A stretch of DNA of 64,000 nucleotides from Enterovibrio qingdaonensis (GCF_028683135.1 NZ_JAJUBB010000002.1:62001-126000); one strand, 5' to 3'. Shown: positions 16,509 through 26,077, counted from the stretch's first letter. Program-made: numbers and translations. Notes: generated from the sequence alone by a model not told the origin.

Positions 16509-17126
16509 ATGCCATCAAGGGAAATCAAAAATATTATTTTCGACATTGGTAATGTCATGGTGCGCTGGTCACCAGCGGAAATCGCAAGGTTGACCTTTGG
16601 TGACGATGAACAAAGTCGGCACAAAGCAGAAACCATTTTCAGGAGTGACACTTGGCTGGCACTCAATCGTGGGGAGTTGACGGAATCTGAAGCCAAAGCA
16701 GACATCATTGCGCTTTCGGGCATATCGGAAACTGAAGCAGACGCGCTGTTTTATTACATTAAAGAAACGCAGATTGTTCTATATGGCTCGGTACAGCTCT
16801 TGAAAGCTGCAAAATCAGCGGGATACAAGGTGTTTGCATTGACAGACAATGTGCATGAAATCGTCAGTCATTTGCAAACGCGTTACGACTTTTGGGCACT
16901 TTTCGATGGTGAGGTCGTGTCAGCCGAAGAAGGGTGTTTGAAGCCCTGTGCAGATATTTTTAATCGGTTGGCAGAAAAGTACGGTGTTACTCCTGAAGAA
17001 TCTGTGTTTCTTGATGATGTGCAGCAAAACGTTGATGGTGCCAAAGCAGTTGGGTTTGAAGCGATTGTGTTTGTAAATACTACACAGGCGCGTCGGGCGT
17101 TATCAACGTTGGGTGTGATGCTTTAA
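16509..17126 (+). CDS. HAD family hydrolase, YihX-like
   Basis: 205 residues from the ATG at 16509 (CGAGG upstream). Haloacid-dehalogenase superfamily phosphatase of the YihX-like group, which in E. coli dephosphorylates alpha-D-glucose-1-phosphate. Motif I is IIFDIGNVMV with the nucleophile Asp11 and the group-typical DxGN in place of DxDGT. Motif II is LTDN, motif III Lys in GCLKP, motif IV FLDDVQQNVDGA. The helical cap lies between residues ~20 and 85. Its 3' end overlaps by four bases the 3' end of the convergent membrane-protein gene. Substrate is uncertain. Confidence 0.88.
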   Translation: MPSREIKNIIFDIGNVMVRWSPAEIARLTFGDDEQSRHKAETIFRSDTWLALNRGELTESEAKADIIALSGISETEADALFYYIKETQIVLYGSVQLLKAAKSAGYKVFALTDNVHEIVSHLQTRYDFWALFDGEVVSAEEGCLKPCADIFNRLAEKYGVTPEESVFLDDVQQNVDGAKAVGFEAIVFVNTTQARRALSTLGVML

Positions 17127-17653
17127 ATTAGCGGCTTATTGATACGTGAAACCTTACTCGTTGTATTTCTCAGACGCATTGTGACTGTCAATAAAGCGAT
17201 GACAAATGGCAATGTCCATGTCAGTACAGTAATGAGCGTTCCATAGGAGTGACTGGCATAGAGACTGTAAGGACTCACTTTTAGTGCAAGGTGATAGCCA
17301 AACATGGCTATCACTATGTAATACAAACTACCCATCAAGGTGCCAAGTACGACGTAATCACTGAAAGGAATAAGACGTGGTAAGCCTTTCATTATCACTA
17401 ACACGATGAGTGCAGCGATCAGCGATAAAGTGGTTGATTGCAGCAGCCCAGCAAGGACAGAAAGCGTATTGAAGTCAATGCGTGGGTGAGCGGTGAGAAA
17501 GTCGCGTATCCAACTGACGTCAAATAGCCACATCAGGGTGTTACCAAGTGCTTCTTGGCTTAAAGTACTTTGCAGAATCTTGAAGTAAGCAGCAAACGTA
17601 AATAGACCTGCCAGCGTGGCTGAAGCTTGGAGAAGAAGTTTTTTTACTAACAA
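17123..17653 (-). CDS. Inner membrane protein of unknown function
   Basis: 176 residues with four likely membrane segments: about residues 8-30, 64-88 (LSVLAGLLQSTTLSLIAALIVLVI), 98-122 and 138-160. The start is a TTG at 17651-17653 with AGGG 7 bases upstream; the next Met is at residue 41 and would lose the first helix. The C-terminus is basic. No family is recognised. It is convergent with the HAD gene and divergent from catB. Confidence 0.65.
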   Translation of the reverse strand: MLVKKLLLQASATLAGLFTFAAYFKILQSTLSQEALGNTLMWLFDVSWIRDFLTAHPRIDFNTLSVLAGLLQSTTLSLIAALIVLVIMKGLPRLIPFSDYVVLGTLMGSLYYIVIAMFGYHLALKVSPYSLYASHSYGTLITVLTWTLPFVIALLTVTMRLRNTTSKVSRINKPLI

Positions 17654-17828
17654 GAGACTACCCTAACACACTAACTTTATAGGCTTTTAGTTCGAAATCC
17701 TGTGAAGTCGCCACTTTACCATCAACCCAGAATGGGTTGTTGTCAAAAATCACGATACGGCAACAAACTGTGAGATATAACAGGGCAGTCGTTTAAGCGT
17801 TCTGCTTGCCGTTAGCTCTGAGAATGAA

Positions 17829-18461
17829 ATGAAGAATTATTTTGAGTCCCCGTTTGCAGGCAAGTCGCTCCAAGAGCAAGTTACCAATCCCAACATTATT
17901 GTAGGTCGCCACAGTTATTACTCGGGTTATTACCATGAACACAGTTTTGATGAGTGTGCGCGTTATTTGGTGCCCGATCGCACAGACGTGGATCAGCTTG
18001 TCATCGGTAATTTTTGCTCTATTGGTTCTGGTGCGGTGTTTATGATGGCAGGAAATCAAGGTCACCGAATGGATTGGGCCACTACTTTCCCTTTCTTTTA
18101 TCAAGATAACCCGCATTTTGACGGTGCGAAAGATGCGTTTAAACGCATGGGAGACACTGTCATCGGCAGTGATGTCTGGATTGGATCAGAAGCCATGATT
18201 ATGCCTGGTGTGAAAGTCGGACACGGCGCAGTCATCGCCAGCCGAGCGGTAGTCACGAAAGACGTTTCGCCCTATGAAGTGGTTGGATCCAACCCAGCTA
18301 AACACATTAAGTTTCGCTTCTCCGACGAAGAGATCGCTATGCTGTTAGAAATGGCTTGGTGGAACTGGCCAGATGAAGCATTGAAGGGCGGCATGGCCTT
18401 CCTTTGTTCATCTGATATCACAGGCTTGTACCAGTATTGGAAAACTAACATCGTTCGGTAA
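17829..18461 (+). CDS. catB: Type B chloramphenicol acetyltransferase (xenobiotic acetyltransferase)
   Basis: 210 residues, a full-length CatB. It transfers acetyl from acetyl-CoA to the 3-hydroxyl of chloramphenicol or related hydroxyl compounds and belongs to the left-handed beta-helix hexapeptide acyltransferases, acting as a trimer. Family blocks include [49 protein letters not shown] with the catalytic His, [19 protein letters not shown] and [16 protein letters not shown]. It closely resembles the chromosomal V. cholerae CatB9. No attC site or integrase is seen, so it looks like a resident gene with its own terminator. Resistance depends on expression, which cannot be judged. Confidence 0.95.
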   Translation: MKNYFESPFAGKSLQEQVTNPNIIVGRHSYYSGYYHEHSFDECARYLVPDRTDVDQLVIGNFCSIGSGAVFMMAGNQGHRMDWATTFPFFYQDNPHFDGAKDAFKRMGDTVIGSDVWIGSEAMIMPGVKVGHGAVIASRAVVTKDVSPYEVVGSNPAKHIKFRFSDEEIAMLLEMAWWNWPDEALKGGMAFLCSSDITGLYQYWKTNIVR

Positions 18462-18467
18462 TAAACA

Positions 18468-18492
18468 AACGCCCTGACAGATTCAGGGCGTT
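18468..18492 (+). terminator. Terminator of catB
   Basis: AACGCCCTGA pairs with TCAGGGCGTT around CAGAT, starting 7 bases after the catB stop. The T-run is short (TTATTG). Confidence 0.75.
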
Positions 18493-18536
18493 ATTGCTTA
18501 ACAATATGCCACTTACAAAGAAAATGCGGCAGTCGA

Positions 18537-20747
18537 TTAGTTCATGTCAAAACGATCGTTGTTCATGACTTTGGCCCAAGCTGCAACGAAGTCATTTACA
18601 AACTTCTGCTGTGCATCGTTTGACGCGTAAACCTCCGCAATTGAACGTAATTCAGCATTTGAGCCAAAAATAAGGTCAACTGGCGTTGCTGTCCATTTCT
18701 GATCACCAGAAGCACGGTCATAACCGACGTAGATCCCTTCCTGATTTTGAGATGGAGCCCATACCGTTGACATATCAAGCAGGTTTACGAAGAAATCGTT
18801 ACTTAACGAGCCTGGTTTGTCGGTAAACACGCCGTTAGAAGAACCGTCGCTGTTAGCATTCATGCTGCGCATACCGCCGACCAAAGCGGTCATTTCTGGT
18901 ACAGTGAGCGTCAGCAAATCTGCACGTTCAATCAGCATTTCAGCCGGTGATTTGTAGTTAGCAGACCTATCGTAATAGTTGCGGAAACCGTCAGCTTTTG
19001 GCTCTAGAACCGCAAAAGATTGCACGTCAGTCATATCCTGAGAGGCATCCATTCTGCCGGGAGTAAAGGGAACATCGATGTCGACCCCTGCTTCTTTGGC
19101 TGCTCTTTCAACGCCCGCATTACCAGCAAGCACGATAACGTCAGCGAGCGATACTTTGGTATCTCCTGAGGAAGCATTAAAGTCTTTTTGGATGTTTTTC
19201 AGGGTTTTCAGCACGCGCTGCAATGCGTCCGGGTCGTTAACGGACCAGTCTTTTTGCGGAGCGAGGGCTAATCGTGCGCCATTTGCCCCGCCCCGCATGT
19301 CAGTTCCTCGGTAGCTGGCGGCTGACGCCCAACCTGTGCGAACAAGTTCTGGAACACTCAATCCGGAAGCAAGGATTTGAGATTTAATCTGCTCGGCTTG
19401 CGCATCAGAAATCAATGGGTGATTCACATCAGGAATGGGGTCTTGCCACACAAGGATCTCTTCGGGGATTTCATCACCAATGTAGCGCGCACGTGGTCCC
19501 AGATCTCGATGGTTAAGTTTGAACCAGGCTTTTGCAAATGCAAGTTCGAAGGCGTCAGGATTTTTACGGAAATTCTCTGCGATTTCTCGAAATTGTGGGT
19601 CCTCTTTGACGGCTAAATCGGTGGTGAACATGATAGGTGCGTGGCGTTTGTTAGGGTCATGCGCATCGGGCACCATTTGAGCCGCCGCGTCGGTATCTGG
19701 AACCCACAGTTTTGCACCTGCGGGGCTTTCTGAAAGAACCCAATTGAACGTGAAGAGGTTATCAAGATAATTCGTTGTCCATTGAGTAGGGGTCACTGTC
19801 CACGCGCCTTCTAGCCCGCTGGTGATCGCGTCTTTACCGCTACCTTCACCACACGTGTTTTTCCAACCAAAGCCTTGCTCTTCAATCGGCGCACCGGCAG
19901 GTGCCGCGCCTAAACACTCTTCAGGTTTGTGTGCACCGTGACCTTTCCCGAAGGTGTGGCCACCGGCAATTAGCGCAACAATTTCTTCATCGTTCATCGC
20001 CATTCTGCCAAAGGACATTCTAATGTCGCGCGCTGCAGCGATTGGATCAGGGTTGCCGCCTGGGCCTTCAGGGTTCACGTAAATAAGGCCCATTTGGACT
20101 GCACCTAGCCCCTGAATCAGATTGCCTTTTTCATCACGGCGTTGGTCATCAAGCCAGGCTTCTTCGGGACCCCAATAGACAAAATCTGGTTCCCAATCAT
20201 CTTCTCGGCCACCCGCAAAGCCAAAGGTTTTGAATCCCATAGACTCGAGGGCTACGTTACCCGTCAGTGCCATCAGATCCGCCCACGAAAGGGCAGCCCC
20301 GTATTTTTGCTTAACGGGCCAAAGTAATCGACGCGCTTTGTCGAGATTACCGTTATCGGGCCAACTATTAAGGGGGTCGAAACGTTGTTGTCCTCCGCCT
20401 GCGCCACCACGTCCATCACTGACCCTGTAGGTCCCTGCAGCGTGCCATGCCATTCGAATGAAAAAGGGACCATAATGGCCGTAATCGGCTGGCCACCAAT
20501 CTTGTGAGTTGGTAAGCACAGTGGCGATATCTTTCTTAACATCAGCAAGATTGAGGGTTTCAAATGCTGCCCCATAATCAAAGTCTGAGCCCATTGGATT
20601 TGACGCTTGCCCATGATCACGAAGTGGGGCGAGGTTCAGTTGGTCTGGCCACCAAAATTGATTTGATTTTGGGTCGCCAGCTGACATAGATGGGGCTGAA
20701 ATTAACGCACTCGACAATGCGATAGATAAAAGTGTTTGTTTAAACAT
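18537..20747 (-). CDS. katG: Exported catalase-peroxidase
   Basis: 736 residues with a cleavable signal peptide (1-22, ending APSMSA), so it acts in the periplasm, like KatP or the KatG2 group rather than cytoplasmic KatG. It destroys hydrogen peroxide by catalase and peroxidase reactions using haem b. The distal haem pocket is intact: Arg98, Trp101 and His102 in [12 protein letters not shown]. The Tyr of the Met-Tyr-Trp adduct is in [12 protein letters not shown] and the Met in [10 protein letters not shown]. The proximal His is in [14 protein letters not shown]. The C-terminal half is the usual non-haem duplicated domain. The gene is monocistronic. An OxyR site is expected but I could not identify one. 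Confidence 0.93.
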   Translation of the reverse strand: MFKQTLLSIALSSALISAPSMSAGDPKSNQFWWPDQLNLAPLRDHGQASNPMGSDFDYGAAFETLNLADVKKDIATVLTNSQDWWPADYGHYGPFFIRMAWHAAGTYRVSDGRGGAGGGQQRFDPLNSWPDNGNLDKARRLLWPVKQKYGAALSWADLMALTGNVALESMGFKTFGFAGGREDDWEPDFVYWGPEEAWLDDQRRDEKGNLIQGLGAVQMGLIYVNPEGPGGNPDPIAAARDIRMSFGRMAMNDEEIVALIAGGHTFGKGHGAHKPEECLGAAPAGAPIEEQGFGWKNTCGEGSGKDAITSGLEGAWTVTPTQWTTNYLDNLFTFNWVLSESPAGAKLWVPDTDAAAQMVPDAHDPNKRHAPIMFTTDLAVKEDPQFREIAENFRKNPDAFELAFAKAWFKLNHRDLGPRARYIGDEIPEEILVWQDPIPDVNHPLISDAQAEQIKSQILASGLSVPELVRTGWASAASYRGTDMRGGANGARLALAPQKDWSVNDPDALQRVLKTLKNIQKDFNASSGDTKVSLADVIVLAGNAGVERAAKEAGVDIDVPFTPGRMDASQDMTDVQSFAVLEPKADGFRNYYDRSANYKSPAEMLIERADLLTLTVPEMTALVGGMRSMNANSDGSSNGVFTDKPGSLSNDFFVNLLDMSTVWAPSQNQEGIYVGYDRASGDQKWTATPVDLIFGSNAELRSIAEVYASNDAQQKFVNDFVAAWAKVMNNDRFDMN

Positions 20748-21347
20748 GTGTATATTTCCTTTTTCTACATTGCGACTATGTTTTTAATTGATGTAACTGT
20801 GAAACTTGTTCGATTTTTCCGAACGTAATATCGGTGATAATTAAACGATTGAAAGGGGCTTTTACTTTTATTAGAGATTACTAAATCCCTCGTTATTTAT
20901 TGGGTGACGTAATTTTACCTCATAATCAAATAAGGTCATGACGAGTCGGAAAATCTTACGGTTATGATTCATTGGTGTTTTTTACTTCTGTGGCTGTTTC
21001 TCCTCTCATTGGGGTGAGTATAGAAATAGGATGTGAAAAACATATAAAGGAATATTTCGATTGCTATGATTGGAAAAAATAATGGTATTAGTGATAATTT
21101 TTTGTGATGGTGTATTAACTCACTAATATTGAAGGTTAATATAATTCGCGCATGAGGTTTTCTTTTGAATTGGATGTGAATTTTTTAGTGCTAATTTAAT
21201 TCTTTTAAACCGTTTTTAGTGATGCCGTTAATAGATATGAATTTTATTTCGTTGTTTAATAGTTGAGATGCTTTCAGCGAAAAGAGACAGAATAAGGTTG
21301 CGGATTTTTTTACACTCTCTGTTTGTCCTAGTGGTGGAGTATTACCG
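20748..21347. other. AT-rich 600-base intergenic region upstream of katG
   Basis: This divergent region is markedly richer in A+T than its surroundings. It holds the katG promoter on one side and that of the VOC pair on the other. It has no open reading frame of note, no tRNA-like fold and no terminator pair. The length leaves room for a small RNA, but I cannot support one. Confidence 0.5.
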
Positions 21348-21767
21348 ATGAAACAAGCCATCGTCCATGTTGCAATCGTGGTTGAAGACTATGATGAAGC
21401 AATTGATTTTTATGTTAATAAGCTTCAATTTGACTTGGTAGAAGACACTTATCAGCCTGAGCAGGACAAACGTTGGGTGGTCGTGTCTCCTCCGGGTTCT
21501 CAAGGCGTTACGCTTTTACTAGCAAGAGCGTCTAAGCCGGAACAGGTTAGCTTCATCGGTAATCAGGCTGGCGGTCGTGTTTTCCTTTTTTTGAACACCG
21601 ACGACTTCTGGCGAGATTATCAGCGCATGGTGAAAGAGGGGATTCACTTCGTTAGAGAGCCCAAGCAAGCTGATTATGGAACGGTTGCCGTTTTCCAAGA
21701 TTTGTACGGAAATTTGTGGGACTTGCTTGAGTTGAATTCAGATCATCCTATGGCTAGGCGGAGTTAA
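21348..21767 (+). CDS. VOC family protein
   Basis: 139 residues of the glyoxalase/extradiol-dioxygenase fold: VHVAIVVEDYDEAIDFYVNKLQF opens the first unit and VAVFQDLYGNLWDLLEL closes the second. Several annotated relatives are called lactoylglutathione lyase family or PhnB-like, without proven activity. GGAG lies 8 bases before the ATG. It is followed after 2 bases by a second VOC gene; the two are likely one operon ending at a strong terminator. Substrate unknown. Confidence 0.85.
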   Translation: MKQAIVHVAIVVEDYDEAIDFYVNKLQFDLVEDTYQPEQDKRWVVVSPPGSQGVTLLLARASKPEQVSFIGNQAGGRVFLFLNTDDFWRDYQRMVKEGIHFVREPKQADYGTVAVFQDLYGNLWDLLELNSDHPMARRS

Positions 21768-21769
21768 AA

Positions 21770-22150
21770 ATGCAGATTTCTCGGTTGGATCATTTGGTGT
21801 TGACGGTTAATGACATTGAAACATCGCTGTCGTTTTATCAGCGTGTAATGAACATGGAGGTTGTTTCGTTTGGCGATGGTCGAAAAGCACTCAAATTTGG
21901 TAGCCAGAAGATTAATCTTCATCAACGAGGCAAAGAATTCAAGCCGAATGCGCAACATGCTCAAGCCGGCAGTGCCGATTTATGCTTTATCAGCGAAACC
22001 CCGCTAAATGATATTGAGGCCCACCTTGCTCGTCAGCGTGTCGTTGTTGAAGAAGGACCAGTGCAAAGAACAGGGGCCGTTGGAAATATCCTATCTATAT
22101 ACTTTCGTGACCCTGACGGTAACCTGATTGAAGTGGCCAATTACCTATGA
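21770..22150 (+). CDS. VOC family protein
   Basis: 126 residues. SRLDHLVLTVNDIETSLSFYQRVMNMEV and SIYFRDPDGNLIEVANY mark a complete VOC unit pair, with likely metal ligands His8, a central His and the Glu of LIEVANY. Close relatives are annotated as glyoxalase or virulence protein of the VOC superfamily. It starts 2 bases after the preceding VOC stop, so the two are co-transcribed; their sequences differ too much to be a recent duplication. Confidence 0.87.
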   Translation: MQISRLDHLVLTVNDIETSLSFYQRVMNMEVVSFGDGRKALKFGSQKINLHQRGKEFKPNAQHAQAGSADLCFISETPLNDIEAHLARQRVVVEEGPVQRTGAVGNILSIYFRDPDGNLIEVANYL

Positions 22151-22157
22151 TTGAGAA

Positions 22158-22186
22158 TAAAAAAGGGCGTATAAACGCCCTTTTTA
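22158..22186. terminator. Bidirectional terminator between VOC pair and NhaC-type gene
   Basis: AAAGGGCG and CGCCCTTT pair around a 6-base loop, with A-rich flank on one side and T-run on the other, so it can serve both the rightward VOC operon and the leftward antiporter gene. Confidence 0.8.
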
Positions 22187-22202
22187 GCAACACTTTTTTA
22201 TC

Positions 22203-23786
22203 TTAAGACAGAACCGGTTCCGAACCTCGGCTTTTTTGTTTTCTCAGTGCAAATGCACAGAACACAGCAAACCAAATGCTGCTAACAGCGAAGCCCATCC
22301 ATGCTGAGTGTGTATACCCGATAGCGAGATAGCCCAACAGCGCGCCGAACGCCACGGTGGCGGCGTAAGGAAGTTGCGTCATCACGTGGTCAATATGGTG
22401 ACAACCCGCACCTGTCGCCGACAGAATACTGGTACTGGAAATAGGCGATGCGTGGTCACCAAATACCGCGCCAGCCAACACTGCGGACATCATCGGTAAA
22501 AGCATTGCAATGTCTGTTGCTGCCGCAATATCACCTGCCAAAGGCAACATGATTCCAAACGTACCCCAACTGGTGCCCGTCGCAAATGCCATGACACAAG
22601 AGAGAAGGAAGATTGCCGCTGGCAGCAAGGCGGATGGCAGGTTTCCTTCAGACAGAGACGCGAGGTACATACCTGTTTTCATGTCGCGCACGACGGCACC
22701 AATTGTCCAAGCAAAGAACAGGATAATAATGGCTGGCATCATCGCAGATACGCCTTTAGGCAACGCCTGAAGCCAGTTTTTGGTGCTTAGGTTTAGACGA
22801 AGAGCTAACAGAATTGACACCGCAAGACTGCTTAATGCGCCGTACACCAGTGAAGAACCAATATTGGTATGCTCCAATGCGGCGATTAACGCGAATGGCA
22901 GATGGTGACTGGATAGGTACTCCGCACCAGATTGCACCATGAAGAACACGGTTGCCCCTGTCAGTGTCAGGATTGGCAGCACCATATCAATCATGCCACC
23001 GTTACCCGCATTTTCTACTTGAACGTCTAATCCTTTAGGGCGGCCTTTAGATTCATCCCAAAGCTGTCCTTCCATCGCCATGTCTTCGTGCTTTTTCATT
23101 GCACCGATATCAAGTTTGAATGCGATGACGCTGACAACCATGATAAGGGTGAAAATAGCGTACAAATTCATCGGCACCATGGAGACAAATGCACCAATAG
23201 GACTGATATCAGTGATGCTTAAAGCGGTAAGCACGCCACCAATCAGGGCAATGATATATGCGCCCCAGGAAGAGATCGGCATAAGCACACACATTGGTGC
23301 CGCCGTTGAGTCAAGAAGGTAAGCAAGTTTTGCGCGAGATATCTTAAAGCGGTCGGTGATCGGGCGACATATCGCACCAACAGAAAGACAGTGGAAAAAG
23401 TCATCGATAAAAAAGATGAAGACCATCAATCCGGTCAGAGATTTTGCACTTCGTTGTGTTGCACATTTTCTCTCGGCCCAATTTGCAAAAGCCTGTGTGG
23501 CACCCGAAATGCTCATCAAGCTGATCAGCGAACCCAACAGTAGCATGAAAATGATCATGTTTACGTTGTCAGCGTTCACTGCGCCGTCGGTCCAAACAAG
23601 GTTAAGTAGTTTTCCTGCAAGGTAGTGCAACCCGCCAAGGACGGAGTTGTCGCTGAGCATGAAGGCACCAGACAAGATACCTACGCCTAAAGACAGGAGT
23701 ACGCGGCGCGTTGTTACGGCAAGGACAACCGCCAAGAATGGCGGGACAACGGACCAAGCGGAGTCCGCAAAATCAATTAAAGTCAT
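22203..23786 (-). CDS. Na+/H+ antiporter, NhaC family
   Basis: 527 residues with about twelve hydrophobic segments. The family-typical core is visible: FIFFIDDFFHCLSVGAICRPITDRFKISRAKLAYLLDSTAAP (residues ~123-165, cited by its key residues Asp-Asp and Asp-Ser-Thr) and FATGTSWGTFGIMLPLA near residue 400, followed by GDHASPISSTSILSATGAGC. These carry the conserved Asp, Gly-Thr-Ser and His residues of the ion path. Related NhaC-family carriers exchange Na+ for H+, or amino/organic acids for other ions. The gene is monocistronic. A perfect 18-base palindrome lies ~235 bases upstream. Confidence 0.87.
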   Translation of the reverse strand: MTLIDFADSAWSVVPPFLAVVLAVTTRRVLLSLGVGILSGAFMLSDNSVLGGLHYLAGKLLNLVWTDGAVNADNVNMIIFMLLLGSLISLMSISGATQAFANWAERKCATQRSAKSLTGLMVFIFFIDDFFHCLSVGAICRPITDRFKISRAKLAYLLDSTAAPMCVLMPISSWGAYIIALIGGVLTALSITDISPIGAFVSMVPMNLYAIFTLIMVVSVIAFKLDIGAMKKHEDMAMEGQLWDESKGRPKGLDVQVENAGNGGMIDMVLPILTLTGATVFFMVQSGAEYLSSHHLPFALIAALEHTNIGSSLVYGALSSLAVSILLALRLNLSTKNWLQALPKGVSAMMPAIIILFFAWTIGAVVRDMKTGMYLASLSEGNLPSALLPAAIFLLSCVMAFATGTSWGTFGIMLPLAGDIAAATDIAMLLPMMSAVLAGAVFGDHASPISSTSILSATGAGCHHIDHVMTQLPYAATVAFGALLGYLAIGYTHSAWMGFAVSSIWFAVFCAFALRKQKSRGSEPVLS

Positions 23787-24019
23787 CGTAAGTGTTAACC
23801 CAAAACAAAATAAGAAAAGATATCGAAAATGGCTCGCTGAGTGCGAAAAACTGAGGTGATAAGCTTTCTTGCTTGTTTTTGTCTAACTTATTGCACTCAA
23901 TATTGAGTGAAAGATGACGTGTTTCGCTAAGAGACAATTTGTGACTTCCGTCATACTATCTTCGGATGTGCTTAAGTAGAAACACTTTTCTTAATGAAAT
24001 GTGTGGTTTTTCGTTAACG

Positions 24020-24037
24020 ACATGATAAATATCATGT
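24020..24037. promoter_or_regulatory. Perfect 18-base palindrome, possible operator
   Basis: ACATGATA-AA-TATCATGT has 8-base perfect arms. It lies between divergent genes, in a position suited to a dimeric repressor. The cognate regulator is unknown. Confidence 0.35.
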
Positions 24038-24145
24038 TTTATTTGGTCTTAAACTAAAAAAGTTGCACCTGAGTGCTGTTTTTTGGTGTTGAGGCAAGTT
24101 TTAGTCATTTTGGTGTTCTGTTTGTCGCGTTTTTATTGAACATAT

Positions 24146-24190
24146 ATACCCAAACAACCTGAAGATGCAGGGTTCAAGTTGTTTGGGTAT
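24146..24190. repeat. Imperfect palindromic repeat element
   Basis: Thirteen-base perfect arms ATACCCAAACAAC (24146-24158) and GTTGTTTGGGTAT (24178-24190) enclose a 19-base centre containing GAAGATGCAG. I recall this kind of unit as dispersed in Vibrio genomes. A related, disrupted copy lies at 31967-32136. It ends about 50 bases before the GNAT start. Confidence 0.65.
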
Positions 24191-24237
24191 AGAGACTTGC
24201 TATCGTGAGTTTCAATAGCGTTATGAGGGGGTTTCCT

Positions 24238-24771
24238 GTGTTTATTTCCCAAGTCGATGAAGATGTTGCTCTGGCGTTGGTTCAGCCTTCTTTTGCAAAG
24301 TCCTACTTTTCGATTGTAAAGCGAGAGCGAGACTATTTGGCAGAATGGCTGGCGTGGCCGCCACATGCAGATGGTGAGGCGTTTTTTAGCGCGTTTATCG
24401 AGTCGTCGCTAAAAGGGTATGCGGAAGGTAAGTCGATGACTTGTGCCATGTTATATAAGGGCGAAGTCGTTGGAAACGTCAGTTTTAACGTGATTTCTCA
24501 ATCATTGAAGAAAGTGGTGATTGGCTATTGGCTAAGTAAGGACTTTCAAGGAAAAGGCATCGCATCACGTTGCGTCACCACACTGACGGATATTGCATTT
24601 AATCAGTTAAAGCTGACGAAAATCGAGATAGCCGTAGCAACGGGAAATACGCCAAGTCGTCGACTATGCGAGCGGTTAGGGTTCTCTCTTGAGGGGGTTA
24701 TCACTCAGGCAGAAAACCTCAATGGACGGATTGTTGACCACGCGATCTATGGATTAACGAAACCACGGTAA
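24238..24771 (+). CDS. GNAT N-acetyltransferase, RimL/RimJ-like
   Basis: 177 residues if translation begins at the GTG at 24238, which has GAGGGGG 6 bases before it; in-frame starts at 24205 (GTG) and 24223 (ATG) are also possible. Acetyl-CoA-dependent transferase: the pyrophosphate-binding loop is in YWLSKDFQGKGIASRCVTTL, followed by KIEIAVATGNTPSRRLCERLGFSLEGVI, the pattern of the ribosomal-protein serine acetyltransferase group. In practice this group acetylates protein N-termini, amino acids or small peptides. It is the first gene of a likely three-gene operon with a DUF2834 protein and an aldo/keto reductase. Confidence 0.85.
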   Translation: MFISQVDEDVALALVQPSFAKSYFSIVKRERDYLAEWLAWPPHADGEAFFSAFIESSLKGYAEGKSMTCAMLYKGEVVGNVSFNVISQSLKKVVIGYWLSKDFQGKGIASRCVTTLTDIAFNQLKLTKIEIAVATGNTPSRRLCERLGFSLEGVITQAENLNGRIVDHAIYGLTKPR

Positions 24772-24786
24772 ACTCCGGAGGGAAGG

Positions 24787-25122
24787 ATGCCATTTTTCTA
24801 TTTGACTGTTGCAATTATGGGGGCGATTTTTCCTTATGCAGCCTTTTTGCCGTGGTTAATCGAAAATGGTGTAAATCCGTCCCAATTTATTGCCGATCTC
24901 ACACGAAATCCGGTTAGCATCTTTGCTTGGGTCGATGTTGTTATTGCTGCTATCACCCTGATAGTATTCATTATCACCGATGGTGATCGGCACCAGATCC
25001 GTTACCGAACGCTGGCTATTGCGGGTACACTCGTCATTGGTGTTTCTTTTGGATTGCCGTTCTACCTTTATCTGCGCGAGAAAGCGGTTAACCGCAAATT
25101 TTTTACTCGACCAGATTCGTAA
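24787..25122 (+). CDS. DUF2834-like small membrane protein
   Basis: 111 residues with three hydrophobic segments (residues ~3-25, 45-66, 75-94). The order FPYAAFLPWLIENGVN, then NPVSIFAWVDVVIAAITLIVFI, matches what I remember of the DUF2834 family, for which no activity is established. It starts 15 bases after the GNAT stop and ends 19 bases before the aldo/keto reductase, so it is probably co-transcribed. Confidence 0.75.
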   Translation: MPFFYLTVAIMGAIFPYAAFLPWLIENGVNPSQFIADLTRNPVSIFAWVDVVIAAITLIVFIITDGDRHQIRYRTLAIAGTLVIGVSFGLPFYLYLREKAVNRKFFTRPDS

Positions 25123-25141
25123 TTAGCAAATTGGAGTTGTT

Positions 25142-26056
25142 ATGTCCCTAGTTTCAAACGTTCTTATGTCACCAGAGGGGCCTTCTTTCTCGGCACTTGT
25201 GCAGGGTTACTGGCGTATGGCTGAGTGGGGGATGAGCCCTCAGGAAAGATTGACCTTTTTGAAATCTCACATGGATTTAGGCATTACAACTGTCGATCAT
25301 GCGCATGTTTACGGCAGACCACCTTGTGAAACCTTGTTTGGTGAAGCACTTAAGATTCAGCCAAGCATTCGTGATGAGATTGAAATCATCACTAAATGTG
25401 GCATTGTGCCAGTCCCTCCGGTTGATGGTCGCCCAGAAGTGTCTCACTACAACTCGAGCCGACAGCACATTTTGGATTCTGTTGACTTGTCGTTGTCTCG
25501 CATGGGCATTGAGAACATCGATGTGCTTCTGATCCATCGCCCAGATTGGCTGATGGATGCTGATGAAGTGGTTGACGCGTTTGATGCACTTAAACAAAGC
25601 GGAAAAGTCGCACACTTTGGTGTGTCAAACTTTACGCCTTCTCAATTGGCATTGTTGCAATCTCGCGTACCGGATATGTTGGTGACCAACCAAATCGAAA
25701 TCAATCCATTTAACTTGAGTGCGTTGGAAGACGGCTCATTAGATATGCTTCAGCAAGCGCGTGTTAGACCTATGGCATGGTCGGTTCTTGGCGGTGGTCG
25801 CCTGTTCAATGGTACCGATGAGCAAACCTTGCGAGTGCGAACGGCACTTGAACAAGTGGCCGGCGAAGTTGGCGCAAGCAGCATCGATCAGGTTGCGTAT
25901 GCATGGGTGATGGCGTTACCTTCAAAACCTGTTGCGCTTATTGGAAGCGGAAAAATTGAGCGTGTCGCGGAAGCGGTTGAAGCAACTAAAATCAGCCTGT
26001 CTCACGAACAGTGGTATCGCATTTGGGTAGCGTCAAAAGGTCATGGCGTTGCGTAA
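25142..26056 (+). CDS. Aldo/keto reductase, YdhF-like
   Basis: 304 residues forming a (beta/alpha)8 NADPH-dependent oxidoreductase. The catalytic tetrad is visible: Asp and Tyr in TTVDHAHVYG, Lys in IITKCG and His in VLLIHRPDWLMD. GKVAHFGVSNFTPSQLALL and QIEINPF are family blocks, and LIGSGKIERVAEAVEAT is the cofactor-phosphate contact near the C-terminus. The closest named relative is YdhF of E. coli. GGAG precedes the ATG. It closes the GNAT-DUF2834 operon and is followed by a good terminator. Substrate unknown. Confidence 0.9.
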   Translation: MSLVSNVLMSPEGPSFSALVQGYWRMAEWGMSPQERLTFLKSHMDLGITTVDHAHVYGRPPCETLFGEALKIQPSIRDEIEIITKCGIVPVPPVDGRPEVSHYNSSRQHILDSVDLSLSRMGIENIDVLLIHRPDWLMDADEVVDAFDALKQSGKVAHFGVSNFTPSQLALLQSRVPDMLVTNQIEINPFNLSALEDGSLDMLQQARVRPMAWSVLGGGRLFNGTDEQTLRVRTALEQVAGEVGASSIDQVAYAWVMALPSKPVALIGSGKIERVAEAVEATKISLSHEQWYRIWVASKGHGVA

Positions 26057-26077
26057 TCGACCCCAAGATTGATGAAG

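Larger units (their letters stand above)
23787..24237. other. Divergent intergenic region with two palindromes
   Basis: It contains the promoter region of the NhaC-type gene, a perfect 18-base palindrome at 24020-24037 and a 45-base inverted repeat at 24146-24190, listed separately. No gene is seen. Confidence 0.55.
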
